From the NCBI GenBank assembly GCA_947652605.1, contig OX393577.1, positions 33,421,466 to 33,485,465 on the forward strand: a stretch of DNA of 64,000 nucleotides, given 5' to 3'. The notes under the pieces are model-generated. The model made no database searches. It had not been told where the DNA came from and was given only the letters and a program-made list of their open reading frames with translations. This stretch comes from Elmis aenea (Eukaryota; Arthropoda; Insecta; Coleoptera; Elmidae). Within the stretch, counting starts at the first letter, position 1. Each line of letters opens with the position of its first letter. This document shows, in pieces, positions 33,586 to 45,392 of the stretch. The position numbers and the translations under genes are program-made.

Positions 33586-35088
33586 ACGGTACGCGACAAT
33601 TATTGGGCGACGCGACGGTCAACTGGGCGACAGACTCTTAAAAATGTTTGCACCGTAGCATGCATACGATTTGGTGAATTTATGTTTTTTGTAAATATTC
33701 GTAAAATATATACAAAACTAGCGATTCCGGAACCCCTTCGGGGCTCCTTCACCGCTAGATCCCTGCTTGCGCGTAGAATTCTCTTTGCGCGTAAAATTCT
33801 TTTTGCGCAAAAAATTATCTTTCGTTTGGTGCAATTTATTCCCATGTCCCTAATTGGCTCAGTTCTCGAGATATATCGATTATAACTAAGTCGGAGATGA
33901 TCAATCGATTGGCTCAAATTTTTATTTACAATACTCGCAATTGCTTTTCAAAATTAAGAAAATTGCGTCATACTACTAGCGCTGAGCCTCTGTGCATTTT
34001 TAATCGCTTTTTGAGAAAAGGCTTTCGACGCGCGACGTAAATACGAACATTTTTGTACGTTTTAATTAATAACGTTCGCAAACGATTTTTTCCGAGGTCC
34101 TGAGCGTGCACATATTAAAATTTGATCCTTTATACGACCCGTCAAAGAAGTTCGCGATGTTTTGACGCCCCCGAGTATTTTTAATCGCTGTTTGAAAAAG
34201 GCTTTCGACGTTCGTTAGTATGTAGTGCGTGCGCGCGCCTGCGCTTTTTCTCGTTCGTGGTCTGAATTTAACTCGAAAGTGGGATTGTTTGGTATGTACT
34301 TGTCGGGGAGGGCGAGACGATTCCGAATCGGTACGATACATGTGCGAAAAGGTCGAATCGGAGAAGGTGCGAGCGTTCAAAGGTCACGTCGAATTGTCGA
34401 ATTGTCAAATTTTGACGAAATTCTCGCTCCCGACGACCCGATTTAAATGTTGCGTGTAAGATTTTGGCACGTTTTCCTCAAAACCTTTTCCGGACGATTT
34501 TTTGGGAATTCTTATATAGCCTATCTTTTTCCCATGGTCCTATAGATTGTCTATGCCAAATTTGGTCAGGATGGTATGAATGGTATAAGAATGCATAAAG
34601 GACATACAAACAAACAAACATACATACATTCATTTTTATATACCTACTATACGAGTATGTATGGATATAAATAATCTAACCTACACTGGTATACAATTTT
34701 GTAATTCTACACAATAAGAATTATGTTTAGACTCTTTTAACTCGTTTCTCAAAAAAATATTATTTAAATTTACCGGGTGATAATTAATAGAAAAAAAAAA
34801 CATTGTCTTAACTATATTCCTATGGTGTTGTGTTATCCATGTAGTTTATATGATCTAAGGTTTAGACTTAGACCCTTCTTCTAACTCGTTTCTCAAAAAA
34901 ATATTATTTAAATTTACCGGGTGATAGTTAATAGAAAAAAGAATATTTTAATTTTTAAAAACGATGAAAATTTGCATTTTTGCATTAATGTATTATTTTG
35001 TCGCCCAGATGTCCGGCACCCATTTGTCCATCGCCCAGATGACCATCGCTCAGTCGCCATTGCCCAGTCCTCTTTTGGGACACTGTAT
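33586..35088. mobile_element. unclassified element with TGGGCGAC-rich inverted ends (copy B)
   Basis: Paralog of 25156-27110, duplicated along with the gene rather than independently inserted: its position relative to the large exon is the same. It carries an internal rearrangement at 34732-34800, described in the findings. Confidence 0.4.
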
Positions 35089-38000
35089 TATAAAATGCAA
35101 ATTAAATCTTACCTTTCCTGACGCAGCTTTCTGCTTATTATGTTCCTGTTGCTGTATTTCGCACACGGGTATAGGTTTTACGCGTAAAGCTTTTCCCATA
35201 TTAGAGAACTGCTTTCGAACACCATCTAAATTTTTTCCTGTCCACGCTAATCTACTACTCCAATCGCAACATTGGATGTCCTTATCACTAGTGTTATTTT
35301 TTGATGATACATTTTGGGTCTGGTTTGCTTGATTTTCTTGTTTATACGGACACTCGTCTTTGTTACTACTTACTTTTTGATTTGGCATTTGCTGTTTTTG
35401 AGTTAGTTTTGGGTAACATTGTGGTTCAATTTTTGTCTTAATAATCTCTGTTTTTATTTTATTTGGAATACTAATATCGGTTAATATTTCCTTAACACTT
35501 TTTTTGTCAGACTTTACACTTAAACGTTTATACTCAGAAGTTTGTGGTTTTCTAAGCTTTTTAGAAATCGGAACAGTTTCTATGTTAATTTTTTCATTTT
35601 GATCAAGCATGTCTGGCCAGTCACAATTAGATATGTTCTGTGTTAAAAATTTGATCAAAGCTCTATTTACAAATTCAAAATCAAAAACTTGTTTTGAAGT
35701 TGGTTTAGAGAGTGAAATATTTTCTTTATTCCTTTTTCGATTACACTCACAATCAGGAATATTCTGTTTTGCGAATTTGACAATGCCGTCTGCATTTAGA
35801 TGTTCATTATCAAAAATTTGTTTTGTAGGCTCTTCATGATTTGAAATATTTTTTTCCTGCTTGTTAGCATCGGTAGAAGCTGTCGTTGAGTTTTCTTCAA
35901 CGACTTTCTTTTGTTTAGTACCGGGAATATGTGCACAGTTAGGGTCATTTGGACATGCGCAATCAGATAAATTATCCTCTTCGACGCTTGTCATGCACGC
36001 CGCGGTTTCGTCGTTCATGTTCATGTCCATACATTCACATTCATCTGAATCTGTATCCGAAGTATTTTTAATATATTGCAAATTTTTATCACTAGAACTT
36101 TTGCTTGCTTTTGCAAGAGGTATTATAATTTCTATTTCTGTTGTCTCCGGATAATATTTACCAGACTTCTGAACAGCAGCATCCTTAAAGTCTGTTATAT
36201 CGGAAGGCGATTGTTGCGTGTCATTCGAAGATATAGTTTTATCAGTTTGCACACTTATGCCGGTTTGTTTTATTTCGGCTTTAAATAAAATAATTGATAA
36301 TTTTTTTTTTTATTGTACGAGTTATTATATATTTACCAACACGTCCGGTTGTGTCATATTGTTTATTTTTATTTGTGTAAGATGTGGAAGCTTCAAATAT
36401 AACATTTAAACCATCTATTTCTGTTGTCTCCGGATATCTTTCACCAGACTTCTGAAGAGCGGCATCCTCAAAGTCTGTTTCGGCAATGTAAGCAGTATCT
36501 TTAGATATTTCACTATTGTTTTCTTTTATTTCGGAAGGCAATTGTTGCGCGTTATTCGAAGATATAGTTTTATCAGTTTGCGCACTTATGTCGGTTTGTT
36601 TTATTTCGGCTTTAAATAAAATAATTAATCAATTTTTTTTTAATTGTTTAAGTTGTTATATATTTACCATTACGTCCGTTAGTCTCATATTGTTTATTTT
36701 TATTGGTGTAAGATGTGGAAGCTTCATATATAACATTTAAACCATATATTTCTGTTGTCTCCGGATATCTTTCACCAGACTTCTGAAGAGCGGCATCCTC
36801 AAAGTCTGTTTCGGCAATGTAAGCAGTATCTTTAGATATTTCACTATTGTTTTCTTTTATTTCGGAAGGCAATTGTTGCGCTTTATTCGAAGATATAGTT
36901 TTATCAGTTTGCGCACTTATGTCGGTTTGTTTTATTTCGGCTTTAAATAAAATAATTAATCAATTTTTTTTTAATTGTTTAAGTTGTTATATATTTACCA
37001 TTACGTCCGTTAGTCTCATATTGTTTATTTTTATTGGTGTAAGATGTGGAAGCTTCATATATAACATTTAAACCATCTATTTCTGTTGTCTCCGGATATC
37101 TTTCACCAGACTTCTGTAGAGCAGCATCCTCAAAGTCTGTTTCGGCAATGTAAGCAGTATCTTTAGATATTTCACTATTGTTTTCTTTTATTTCGGAAGG
37201 CGATTGTTGCGCGTTATTCGAAGATATAGTTTTATCAGTTTGCGCACTTATGTCGGTTTGTTTTATTTCGGCTTTAAATAAAATAATTAATCAATTTTTT
37301 TTTTGTTTACATTGTTATATATTTACCATTACGTCCGGTAGTCTCATATTGTATATTTTTATTTGTGTAAGATGTGGAAGCTTGATATATAACATTTAAA
37401 CCATCTATTTCTGTTGTCTCCGGATATCTTTCACCAGACTTCTGAAGAGCAGCATCCTCAAAGTCTGTTTCGGCAATGTAAGCAGTATCTTTAGATATTT
37501 CACCATTGTTTTCTTTTATTTCGGAAGGCAATTGTTGCGTGTTATTCGAAGATATAGTTTTATCAGTTTGCGCACTTATGTCGGTTTGTTTTATTTCGGC
37601 TTTAAATAAAATAATTAATCAATTTTTTTTTATTGTTTAAGTTGTTATATATTTACCATTACGTCGGGTAGTCTCATATTGTTTATTTTTATTTGTGTAA
37701 GATGTGGAAGCTTCATATATAACATTTAAACCATCTATTTCTGTTGTCTCCGGATATCTTTCAACAGACTTCTGAAGAGCAGCATCCTTAAAGTCTGTTT
37801 CGGCAATGTAAGCAGTATCTTTAGATATTTCACTATTGTTTTCTTTTATTTCGGAAGGCGATTGTTGCGCGTTATTCGAAGATATAGTTTTATCAGTTTG
37901 CGCACTTATGTCGGTTTGTTTTATTTCGGCTTTAAATAAAATAATTAATCAATTTTTTTTTATTGTTTAAGTTGTTATATATTTACCATTACGTCGGGTA

Positions 38001-39595
38001 GTCTCATATTGTTTATTTTTATTTGTGTAAGATGTGGAAGCTTCATATATAACATTTAAACCATCTATTTCTGTTGTCTCCGGATATCTTTCAACAGACT
38101 TCTGAAGAGCAGCATCCTTAAAGTCTGTTTCGGCAATGTAAGCAGTATCTTTAGATATTTCACTATTGCTTTCTTTTATTTCGGAAGGCGATTGTTGCGT
38201 GTTATTCGAAGATATAGTTATATCAGTTTGCGCACTTATGTTGGTTTGTGTTATTTTACATTGAGGTTCGACTTCTTTAAGTAAAATAATAAATTATTAT
38301 TTTTTTTAAGTATTATGTATTTACCATTACGTCCGGTTGTGTCATATTGTATATTTTTATTTGTGTAAGATTTGGGAGCTTCAGATATAAGATTTAACGT
38401 ATCTATTTGTGTTGTCTCCGGATATCTTTCACCAGACTTCTGAAGAGCAGCATCTGTTTCAGTAATGTAAGTAGTACGTTTAGATATTTCATTATTGTGT
38501 TCTTTTATATCAGAAGGCGATTGTTGCGTGTTATTCGAAGATATAGTTTTATCAGTTTGCACACTTATGTCGGTTTGTGTTATTTTACATTGAATCTCGG
38601 CTTCTTTAAATAAAATAATTAATAATGTTTTTTAACGTATTATGTATTTACCATTACGTCCGGCTGTGTCATATTGTTTATTTTTATTTCTGTAAGATTT
38701 GGGAGCTTCATATATAACATTTAACCCATCTATTTCTGTTGTCTCCGGATATCTTTCACCAGACTTCTGAAGAGCAGCATCCTTAAAGTCTGTGTCAGTA
38801 ATGCAAGTAGTGCGTTTAGATATTTCATTATTGTGTTCTTTTAAATCAGAAGGCGATTGTTGCGTGTTATTCGAAGATATAGTTTTATCAGTTTGCACAC
38901 TTATGTCGGTTTGTGTTATTTTACATTGAATTTCGGCTTCTTTAAATAAAATAATTAATTATTTTGTTTAACGTATTATGTATTCACCATTACGTCCGGC
39001 TGTGTCATATTGTTTATTTTTATTTGTGTAAGATTTGGGAGCTTCATATATAACATTTAACCCACCTATTTCTGTTGTCTCCGGATATCTTTCACCAGAC
39101 TTCTGAAGAGCAGCATCCTTAAAGTCTGTTTCAATAATATAAGTAGTACCTTGTGATATTTCACTATTGTTTTCTTTCATATCAGAAGGCGATTGTTGCG
39201 TGTTATTCAGAAATATAGTTTTATCAGTTTGCGCACTCATGTCGGTTTGTGTTATTTTACATTGATTTTCCGCTCCTTTAAATAAAATAGTGAATTTAAT
39301 TCTTTTAAAGTATTATATATTTACCATCACGTCCGGTTGTGTTACATCGTTTATTTTTATTTGTGTAAGCTTTGGAAGCTTCACATAAAAGATTTAATGC
39401 ATTAATCAAAGGACTGATATCTTGAAAATGAGGGCAATTCGATTTATTTGAACATCCTGCACATTCTTTAGCGTTAGTTTGTTTTAGCCACAATAAGGTA
39501 GCGATTATTAAGGACACTGTACTTCCCGCCAGATAAGCCCAGAACGCAAAATTAAAGACTGGTTCCTTTATTTCCAAATCATTTTTCTGTTTCAT
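35050..39595 (-). CDS. exon-array membrane-anchor protein, copy B (11 coding exons, unknown family)
   Basis: Same architecture as copy A on the minus strand: exon 1 at 39595-39325, nine repeat exons, large exon at 36278-35113. The total is 1,315 codons to the donor at 35113, or 1,335 aa with read-through to the stop at 35050. Introns of 48-58 nt have GT-AG ends and are phase 1. I saw no stop in the coding frame of the parts I checked. Compared with copy A it has three fewer 273-nt units and one more 288-nt unit. The large exon differs by 11 substitutions (9 change an amino acid) and a 21-nt deletion. Both copies keep every splice site, so both are potentially functional. Function unknown. Confidence 0.7.
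35113..36278 (-). CDS. copy B large terminal exon
   Basis: 1,166 nt. A 21-nt in-frame deletion relative to copy A removes the segment just after DCEC (VGMLDQS in A), destroying the first of the three C-x-C/W-x3-4-L motifs while keeping NCDWPDMLDQ and CCDWSSRLAW. Amino-acid changes relative to A include Phe to Cys, two Met to Ile, Asp to Asn, Lys to Thr, Glu to Lys and Ile to Thr. Confidence 0.7.
36337..39275 (-). repeat. copy B tandem exon array: 9 repeat exons
   Basis: Repeat exons: 36337-36609, 36668-36940, 36999-37271, 37327-37599, 37657-37929 (273 nt each), 37987-38274 (288), 38325-38603 (279), 38652-38939 (288), 38988-39275 (288). Donor of the last unit is GTGAATA rather than GTAAATA. 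The order of classes is the same as in copy A, except that one 288-nt unit has been gained and three 273-nt units are absent, so unit number is unstable on both sides of the array. Confidence 0.85.
39325..39595 (-). CDS. copy B exon 1: N-terminal membrane anchor
   Basis: 271 nt, identical in layout to copy A exon 1. One visible change puts Ser in place of Ile25 inside the membrane segment (AYLAGSTVSLIIATLL). The Cys45/48/54 cluster is kept. Confidence 0.75.
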
Positions 39596-39841
39596 TTAAA
39601 ACGTGATACAAAAATTTTGACAGACGTAAAGTGACAGATAAATGAAGTTACAAGTAACTTAGCGCAATTTAGTTACAGTAGCGTACAAATCGAATATTAC
39701 TATATGTATTTACTTTCGCCATACGTAGTATGGAGAAAGTATTGCGATCGCAAAAATTTTCAAATTCCAGACTTCGACGGATATACAAGTTTTGAGGTCC
39801 CCTGAATCCGTTTTGACTATTTTCGCGATGACGCCCGTGTA

Positions 39842-39844
<3 letters not shown>

Positions 39845-39881
<37 letters not shown>

Positions 39882-39899
39882 CGTGAGTGCGTGCGTGAG

Positions 39900-39955
<56 letters not shown>

Positions 39956-39972
39956 TGTGTGTGTGTGTGTAT
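39845..39972. repeat. expanded GTGT/GTGC compound microsatellite (copy B)
   Basis: About 128 bp: (GT)n, then (GTGC)n with two GTGA interruptions, then (GT)n. The tract in copy A at the same place is about 40 bp. Apparent open frames of Val-Cys or Thr-His repeats across it are artefacts. Confidence 0.95.
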
Positions 39973-40179
39973 GTGCCAGACGTTAAAAAATTATTGACTG
40001 TAATGAGACCAGACAGATATTTCAACGAATTGAATAAAATTTTTTGCAATTTAAAAGAGTGAAATCTGCCTAAGCGTGTGACTAATAATGAAACTAATGA
40101 AGTTAACATCCTGGGATATTTTAATGCCCATCTTCAGCGGTCAATTCGATCAGCAGCGCAAGACTTAAGGTTTAACATA

Positions 40180-40311
40180 CTATGCTGTACAAGCTACGTT
40201 AAAAATGCACAATTCTCCGTTCGCACTTTCGACAATCTTCTGATATTGTGCATGAATGTAAAATAAATTCAAAATATCCGTGTTTGAATACTCTTGATTT
40301 TCCATTTTCAT
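40180..40311 (-). CDS. 43-codon open frame upstream of copy B, doubtful
   Basis: Paralog of the frame at 32788-32919; same start and stop positions relative to the duplication. The same reservations apply. Confidence 0.2.
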   Translation of the reverse strand: MKMENQEYSNTDILNLFYIHAQYQKIVESANGELCIFNVACTA

Positions 40312-41089
40312 GAATACTACAGACAAACGCGATAAAAGTGGTAAACAGTAAAGTTGTTAATATTGGTATTTGTTGACGTTTCCGAGGCCTACTATTTAAA
40401 AATGTTTCAATTCCTCTCAACTTTATCAAAAATTCTTAATAACTCGAAAATTATTGCAGATAGGTATAGGAAACGCTAATAAAGATTGATGCAGAATTTA
40501 AATTTGCATAATACAATTTTTAAAAAAATTGAGCATTGTATTTGAAATAAACGAGTTTTACTGGTCTGAAGTTGTATTAAAAGGAAATTAGTTTTGGACA
40601 CCCTGTAAGTAATGCATCGATTGGAAAAATTCCAGCACAAACTCCAAGGTTTCTTCTAAGCATAGTCTAAATTTGAGGGTTTTCTCTTTAAAAATGGCGG
40701 CGGTAGATAATATAAAGCATCACAATGAAAATCAAAAAATGTTCAAAAAATTTCAAAAATCTAAAAAACAACTGCACTTAAGTATAGGGAGTGCTTTTAA
40801 AAGTCCCTCTAATCTAATATAATGCGATAAATCCAAAAATGCAATAAAAAATATACCATTGTATTTGAAATAAGAAAGTAAACGTCAACTTCCGGTATAT
40901 CCGGGAGTGTCACCATCTTGAAAATATTTTCATTAAACAGATCAGATGCCATTAGGGTCATAACCAAAATTTCAGATCAATACCGCTTTTCATTCTTCAT
41001 ATCTTTTTAAGTCCCGGTCTCAATCAATCACCCTGTATATGTATGTGTGACGTACAAGTTAGCCGCGTTCTGTCAATTGTCACGACCAA

Positions 41090-41285
41090 TTTAACAGCGG
41101 GCGCACCGGGCGCGCGCCCTTGGGCCCCGACTTCTGAGGGGCCCCGCAAAACCCCAACTTTATTTATTTAAAAATATGATTTACATGTACTTATTTTATT
41201 TTCCCGGTCTCTCTCTCTCTTTTTTTTTAAGGGGCCCAATATTTTCTTCTGCGCCCGGGGCCGCAACCGACTTTAATCCGCCTCT
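41090..41285. mobile_element. GC-rich hAT-like MITE remnant
   Basis: The left part holds CGCACCGGGCGCGCGCCCTT and TTGGGCCCCGACTTC. The right part holds AAGGGGCCCAATATT and ends TTAATCCGCCTCTG. Read from the right end inward it begins CAGAGGCGGATTAAAG, similar to CAGGGGCGGATTTAGG at 2695. These resemble a common hAT-type terminal sequence. I could not find a matching 8-bp target duplication, so class and borders are tentative. Confidence 0.4.
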
Positions 41286-41367
41286 GACGATACGTTCATA
41301 GTTTCAAATAAGCGACCTTAAATATGTAGCGGGTGCTTTCAGAAACAATGTCTCTGTCAAGAAATTA

Positions 41368-42924
41368 TGGGTAGTTCACACGGTGACATTTAAAGTCGCA
41401 ACCATAGATAATAAGTCGCGACTTCAAAATAAAAATGGCCGCTCTTGTAATTGCAGCATCGAGTGTTGTAGAGCAACTAATTATTTTGAAGTTGCTATTT
41501 GTTGATAATGCTCTAAAATCGTTGAAACATCTATTGGGGACATGATAAATTCGAAATCGATGACAAACAAATGTAGTATATTAGGTTAGGTTAACCCACA
41601 GAACATACAATAATAGTCTTGACACGTTTTGATTTTTGTAGCAAATAATAATAAACAGGCCTTTACATAGTTACATTTGAGTGAATAAAGGGAAGAAAAT
41701 GTTGCACTTTTAAATAATATATTTTTTTTTTACTTGCATTAATGATTTTTAGATTATATTTACCTACTTGTTGTTGCTGACGTTGTATAAAGTATTAAAA
41801 AAATAAATCTAATACAAAATTTTGTTTGAACTGTGTTTTAAAGTGGCGTATTAAATTTTTTATTCGATTATTTAAAGAAATTAAAACAAATAATTGAAAA
41901 TTTTCGGTAGAATAGCTCTACTAAACATTAAACTTATGTTTAATTACAATAAATAAACAAAACATTTAAATGGTGGGCAACAGATTTTCATTACAAATAT
42001 AATAATACTTAAAATGAATTTAATAAGAAATTTGGTGTGATGTAAATGAAAAATCTTGATTTACGGGATGTTTATTGATTTCTGTCTGTAAATATCAAAC
42101 TTCAAGTTAATCCTAATTTGTTATACTTACTTGTGAAAAATATTCAAAAAATTGTTTAAAAAAAAGATTAATAATATGCAAAATTGCAGCCCTGAGGAAG
42201 TTTTTAAAACATAATAAACGAAACAAAGATAGAAATCAATAAACAAGTCCTGTAAATCCAGATTTTCATTTATATTAAACCATTATAAACGGACGCAATT
42301 ATTTACAATTTAATAAGAGAAGCAGATGACATATTTATAGTGACCATATTTTCTTAAAGAAAATAAAGGACAAATAGAGCCTAATGACGAAAACCTAAAT
42401 CAAACCGCGTCGGAAGCATCCGTTAAAAAAAATCATCTTTTTTCAGTGGTCTTAAGGACTATTATAAAAATTTAATTAAAAAGCATTTTTCACATTAAAA
42501 ACTATTTTTTTTAAATACACAATACCAATATAATAAAAACTTTAAATGTCATCGTGTGAACTACCCAAATTGAAAGTCGCGACTTCAAAATAAAAATGGC
42601 CGCTCTTGTAATTGCAGCATCGAGTGTTGTTGAGCAACTAATTATTTTGAAGTTGCTATTTGTTGATAATGCTCTAAAATCGTTAAAACATTTATTGGGG
42701 ACATGATAAATTCGAAATCGATGACAAACAAATGTATATTAGGTTAGGTAAACCTAACCTATTTGTCTGTTATGTCTAAATATAAAAGTATGGTAGGCTT
42801 ACGTCAAATGCCGAACTGTCAAATCGATGTCGCGACTTTGCGTGACATTAAAAGTCGCGACTTTTGATAGTTCACACGGTGACATAAAAGTAGCGACTTT
42901 AAATGTCACCGTGTGAACTACCCA
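41368..42924. mobile_element. Harbinger-like MITE composite with TTA target duplication
   Basis: TTA at 41365-41367 and 42925-42927 flank TGGGTAGTTCACACGGTGAC and its reverse complement, the layout of PIF/Harbinger elements. Inside, a second right-type terminus (ATCGTGTGAACTACCCA) ends at 42561. The segment beginning AAGTCGCGACTTCAAAATAA occurs twice in direct orientation (near 41413 and 42567). So a 1.19-kb element (41368-42561) is followed directly by a second copy lacking its left terminus (42562-42924). The right end also carries an extra inverted terminus (near 42870-42900). No transposase is encoded; the passenger region (about 41626-42545) is AT-rich. Confidence 0.75.
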
Positions 42925-42927
42925 TTA

Positions 42928-43619
42928 TTTATTTTTTACTGTGAAAATAGCCGTTGAATTTTCAGTATATGAATATGTCATCATATTTCTTGCAATTTAT
43001 GAAATCTTCCGTCATTTTTGACGGGTTATACCACCATTTTCTAGTATGTGAATAAAATTCACAAAAGTCTCGAAGTTCCGGAAAGTCCTGAGACTTAAAA
43101 AATTGTAGAGACTCAGAATCCCTAGTATCAACCAATGCCAAAAACATTTTAAAATCAATATATACAATTTTCGTGGTGTTGTTGGAGTTTGATTAGAGAA
43201 GGTCAATCATCTTAAAATTTTGTACTGAGATATAGTATTAACTTTTTGGATTTATAACAAAAGGAAGGGAACTTTAGCGGGTGAAATTCTCGTTTTTTAA
43301 TTGTCAAGCTCAACTTAACTTGTAATAATAGAAGATATCAAGCAGCAAGGTCTGACGCTCCGAATATAAACTGCAAACTAATAACTCTTGTTTATTACAT
43401 CGATTCTGGAACTTAAGCAAATGTGTCAATTCTTTATCTGTGACTAAATGATAATGATACACTAAATAACCATAATGCAATCTTGCAATCAAGATAATTT
43501 TACCGTTTTATAATTGCGACAAGAGCAAGTTCATCAAAAAAATATAAAATATGTAATTATTGTTTATGCAGTAGTTAGTTATCTGAATGTTGAGTTAAAT
43601 ATAAACGATCGTTACAATA
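42928..43619. other. intergenic DNA between mobile elements
   Basis: No gene or repeat that I can support. Short minus-strand open frames here overlap in different frames and have no domain. Confidence 0.4.
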
Positions 43620-43624
43620 ATAAT

Positions 43625-44446
43625 TGTGGTGTATTGAGTTTGCGCATCAGCTAGTCGCGCGCATCCACTGATTAGTGTATGTAATATATTCAACCGCTTG
43701 CCATCAAGCAAGCAGTAATGTTGTACGTATTAAACTGTAAATAAATGATTTCATATTAAAGCATTTAATATATACAGGGTGTGTAAAAATTGGCGGAAGG
43801 GCTACACGGAGCGATGTTCTTCGTAAAATTCTAAGTCGAAAATCTTAATACGAAAATGTTGTACCATGCTTCCTATGGCCTCAGGAACCATTTAAAGAAA
43901 AAAAAAATTGGCAACATTGCATACATTGATTTGCGTTTGGACATTTTTTTATCAGCAATTTTTACTTAGGTATTTACATTTTTTGTTCGAACTGAAAGCC
44001 TTCAGTTCGTAAACATAGCTGCAAACTTTTGGGTATCGTAAAACACAAACTAGAAATAATTACGAGAAAAACTGAGATGACAGCTAAGGACAATGTTGCT
44101 ATATGTATTACTGTCATTAAAATCATTGATTTACATATTTTCAACACCAATTTTTGAAAGGAAGAACACAATATCTAGGAAAAAATACTATTCGAAATCT
44201 ATTTTTATTCCAAATTGCAGCTTTTTCATTTGCAAGTATTAAATAATAACGCCTATTAAAGGACTAAATGTCAAAGCTTTGAGGACCTCTTGCAGACACA
44301 GCAAGCGTGGTATAACATTTTCGTATTAAGATTTTCGACTTAGAATTTTACGAAGAACATCGCCCCGTGTAGCCCTTCCGCCAATTTTTACACACCCTGT
44401 ATATATTACAGTATATCAGCAGTTGTTAATATCACAGTATATTACA
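43625..44446 (+). repeat. 5' LTR of the gypsy element, split by a MITE
   Basis: 43625-43774 and 44400-44446 together match the 208-bp 3' LTR. The break is filled by the 625-bp MITE listed next. Confidence 0.93.
43775..44399. mobile_element. 625-bp MITE with about 92-bp TIRs in the 5' LTR
   Basis: Ends CAGGGTGTGTAAAAATTGGC and its reverse complement, flanked by TA on both sides. The arms 43775-43866 and 44308-44399 match with about two mismatches. The TA target suggests a Tc1/mariner-superfamily MITE. It is absent from the 3' LTR, where the same site holds an uninterrupted (AT)n tract, so it landed after the retrotransposon. No coding capacity. Confidence 0.88.
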
Positions 44447-44507
44447 GTGGCGACGAAGATATTAATTTCGACACCTTTAGTTCAGTGCATTTTAACAAAA
44501 ATAAAAA

Positions 44508-45210
44508 ATGCCAGACACACGCGAAAATATCGGTTACATCGGCCATTTGCACGAGTTTAATGCTAAAAATTTGAATTGGGCAATTTTTAAAGCGCGTCTG
44601 GATAATTACTTTACGGCAAATAAAATTGCAATGGAAGAAATCAAACGTGCCATATTACTCAACACATTGTGTGAGGACTCCTACAAATTAATATATAATT
44701 TGTGCATGCCGGTCAGACCGGAAACAAAGCCATTTTACGAGTTAATAAAATTGTTAAACGAACATTTTGCTCCACAACAGTCAGTATTTGCTGCAAGATA
44801 CAAATTTTATCATGCAGTTAAAAGTGACAGTGAATGCGTGAATGATTGGATTACGCAGTTTAGCCATTCATTGTGATTTTGGAAATGAATTGGATGTGGC
44901 GTTGCGAGATCGGTTCATCATGGGTTTCGAGAAGGGACCTGTACTGGATCGGCTGTTCGAGGAAAAAGTAAGCGTATCCCTAGCAGAAATACTAAGAATT
45001 GCAAATTGTAAGATGGCTGCTCAGCAAAATTTCGAAGTGCAACACGCCGCCGTTAAGGATGAACCACTTCATCACCTTCGTGATCGGCGCAAGACGTTTG
45101 AGCAGAAACGCAAGTGTGACGTATGTGGTAGGGGAAACCATACAACCAATAATTGTCGGTATAAAAATTGTAATTGCCATATACAGTATGTAATAAACAT
45201 GGGCATTTAG
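44508..45210 (+). pseudogene. gypsy gag, frameshifted
   Basis: ATG at 44508. The first frame runs to about 44860 and includes NLNWAIFKARLDNYF, typical of the gag N-terminal region of insect gypsy-type elements. It continues in the +1 frame from about 44842 to 45210. That frame ends with a zinc knuckle, CDVCGRGNHTTNNC. Gag coats the RNA in the virus-like particle. One frameshift near 44860 splits the protein. Confidence 0.85.
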
Positions 45211-45392
45211 CTCCCATGTCCAAATAAGAAAGATCCTAAATTTGTTAAGCCTTAAAAAAATTATCATAATACCAAACAAAGGTCTCACAATTATTTAGCA
45301 ATTGAAAATAATGCAAACACTTGTGAATTTGATGACAATGTACAGTTATTTTTACTGAATACTAAAATTGACCGATTGTACTGGATATTTTT

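Larger units (their letters stand above)
33586..40882. repeat. segmental duplication, copy B
   Basis: 7.30 kb, direct tandem copy of 25156-33485. It has nine repeat exons instead of eleven, lacks the 26276-26815 block, has a 21-bp in-frame deletion in the large exon, and carries a greatly expanded CGTG microsatellite. Confidence 0.93.

Noticed and set aside
28379..39275. CRISPR-like regularly spaced repeats
   Set aside because: The period is about 331 bp, the unique part is an intron and the repeat is coding; the context is an insect genome. It is an exon array.
39792..40109. Open frames of Val-Cys, Ala-Arg or Thr-His repeats
   Set aside because: They are translations of the GT/GTGC microsatellite in different frames and on both strands.
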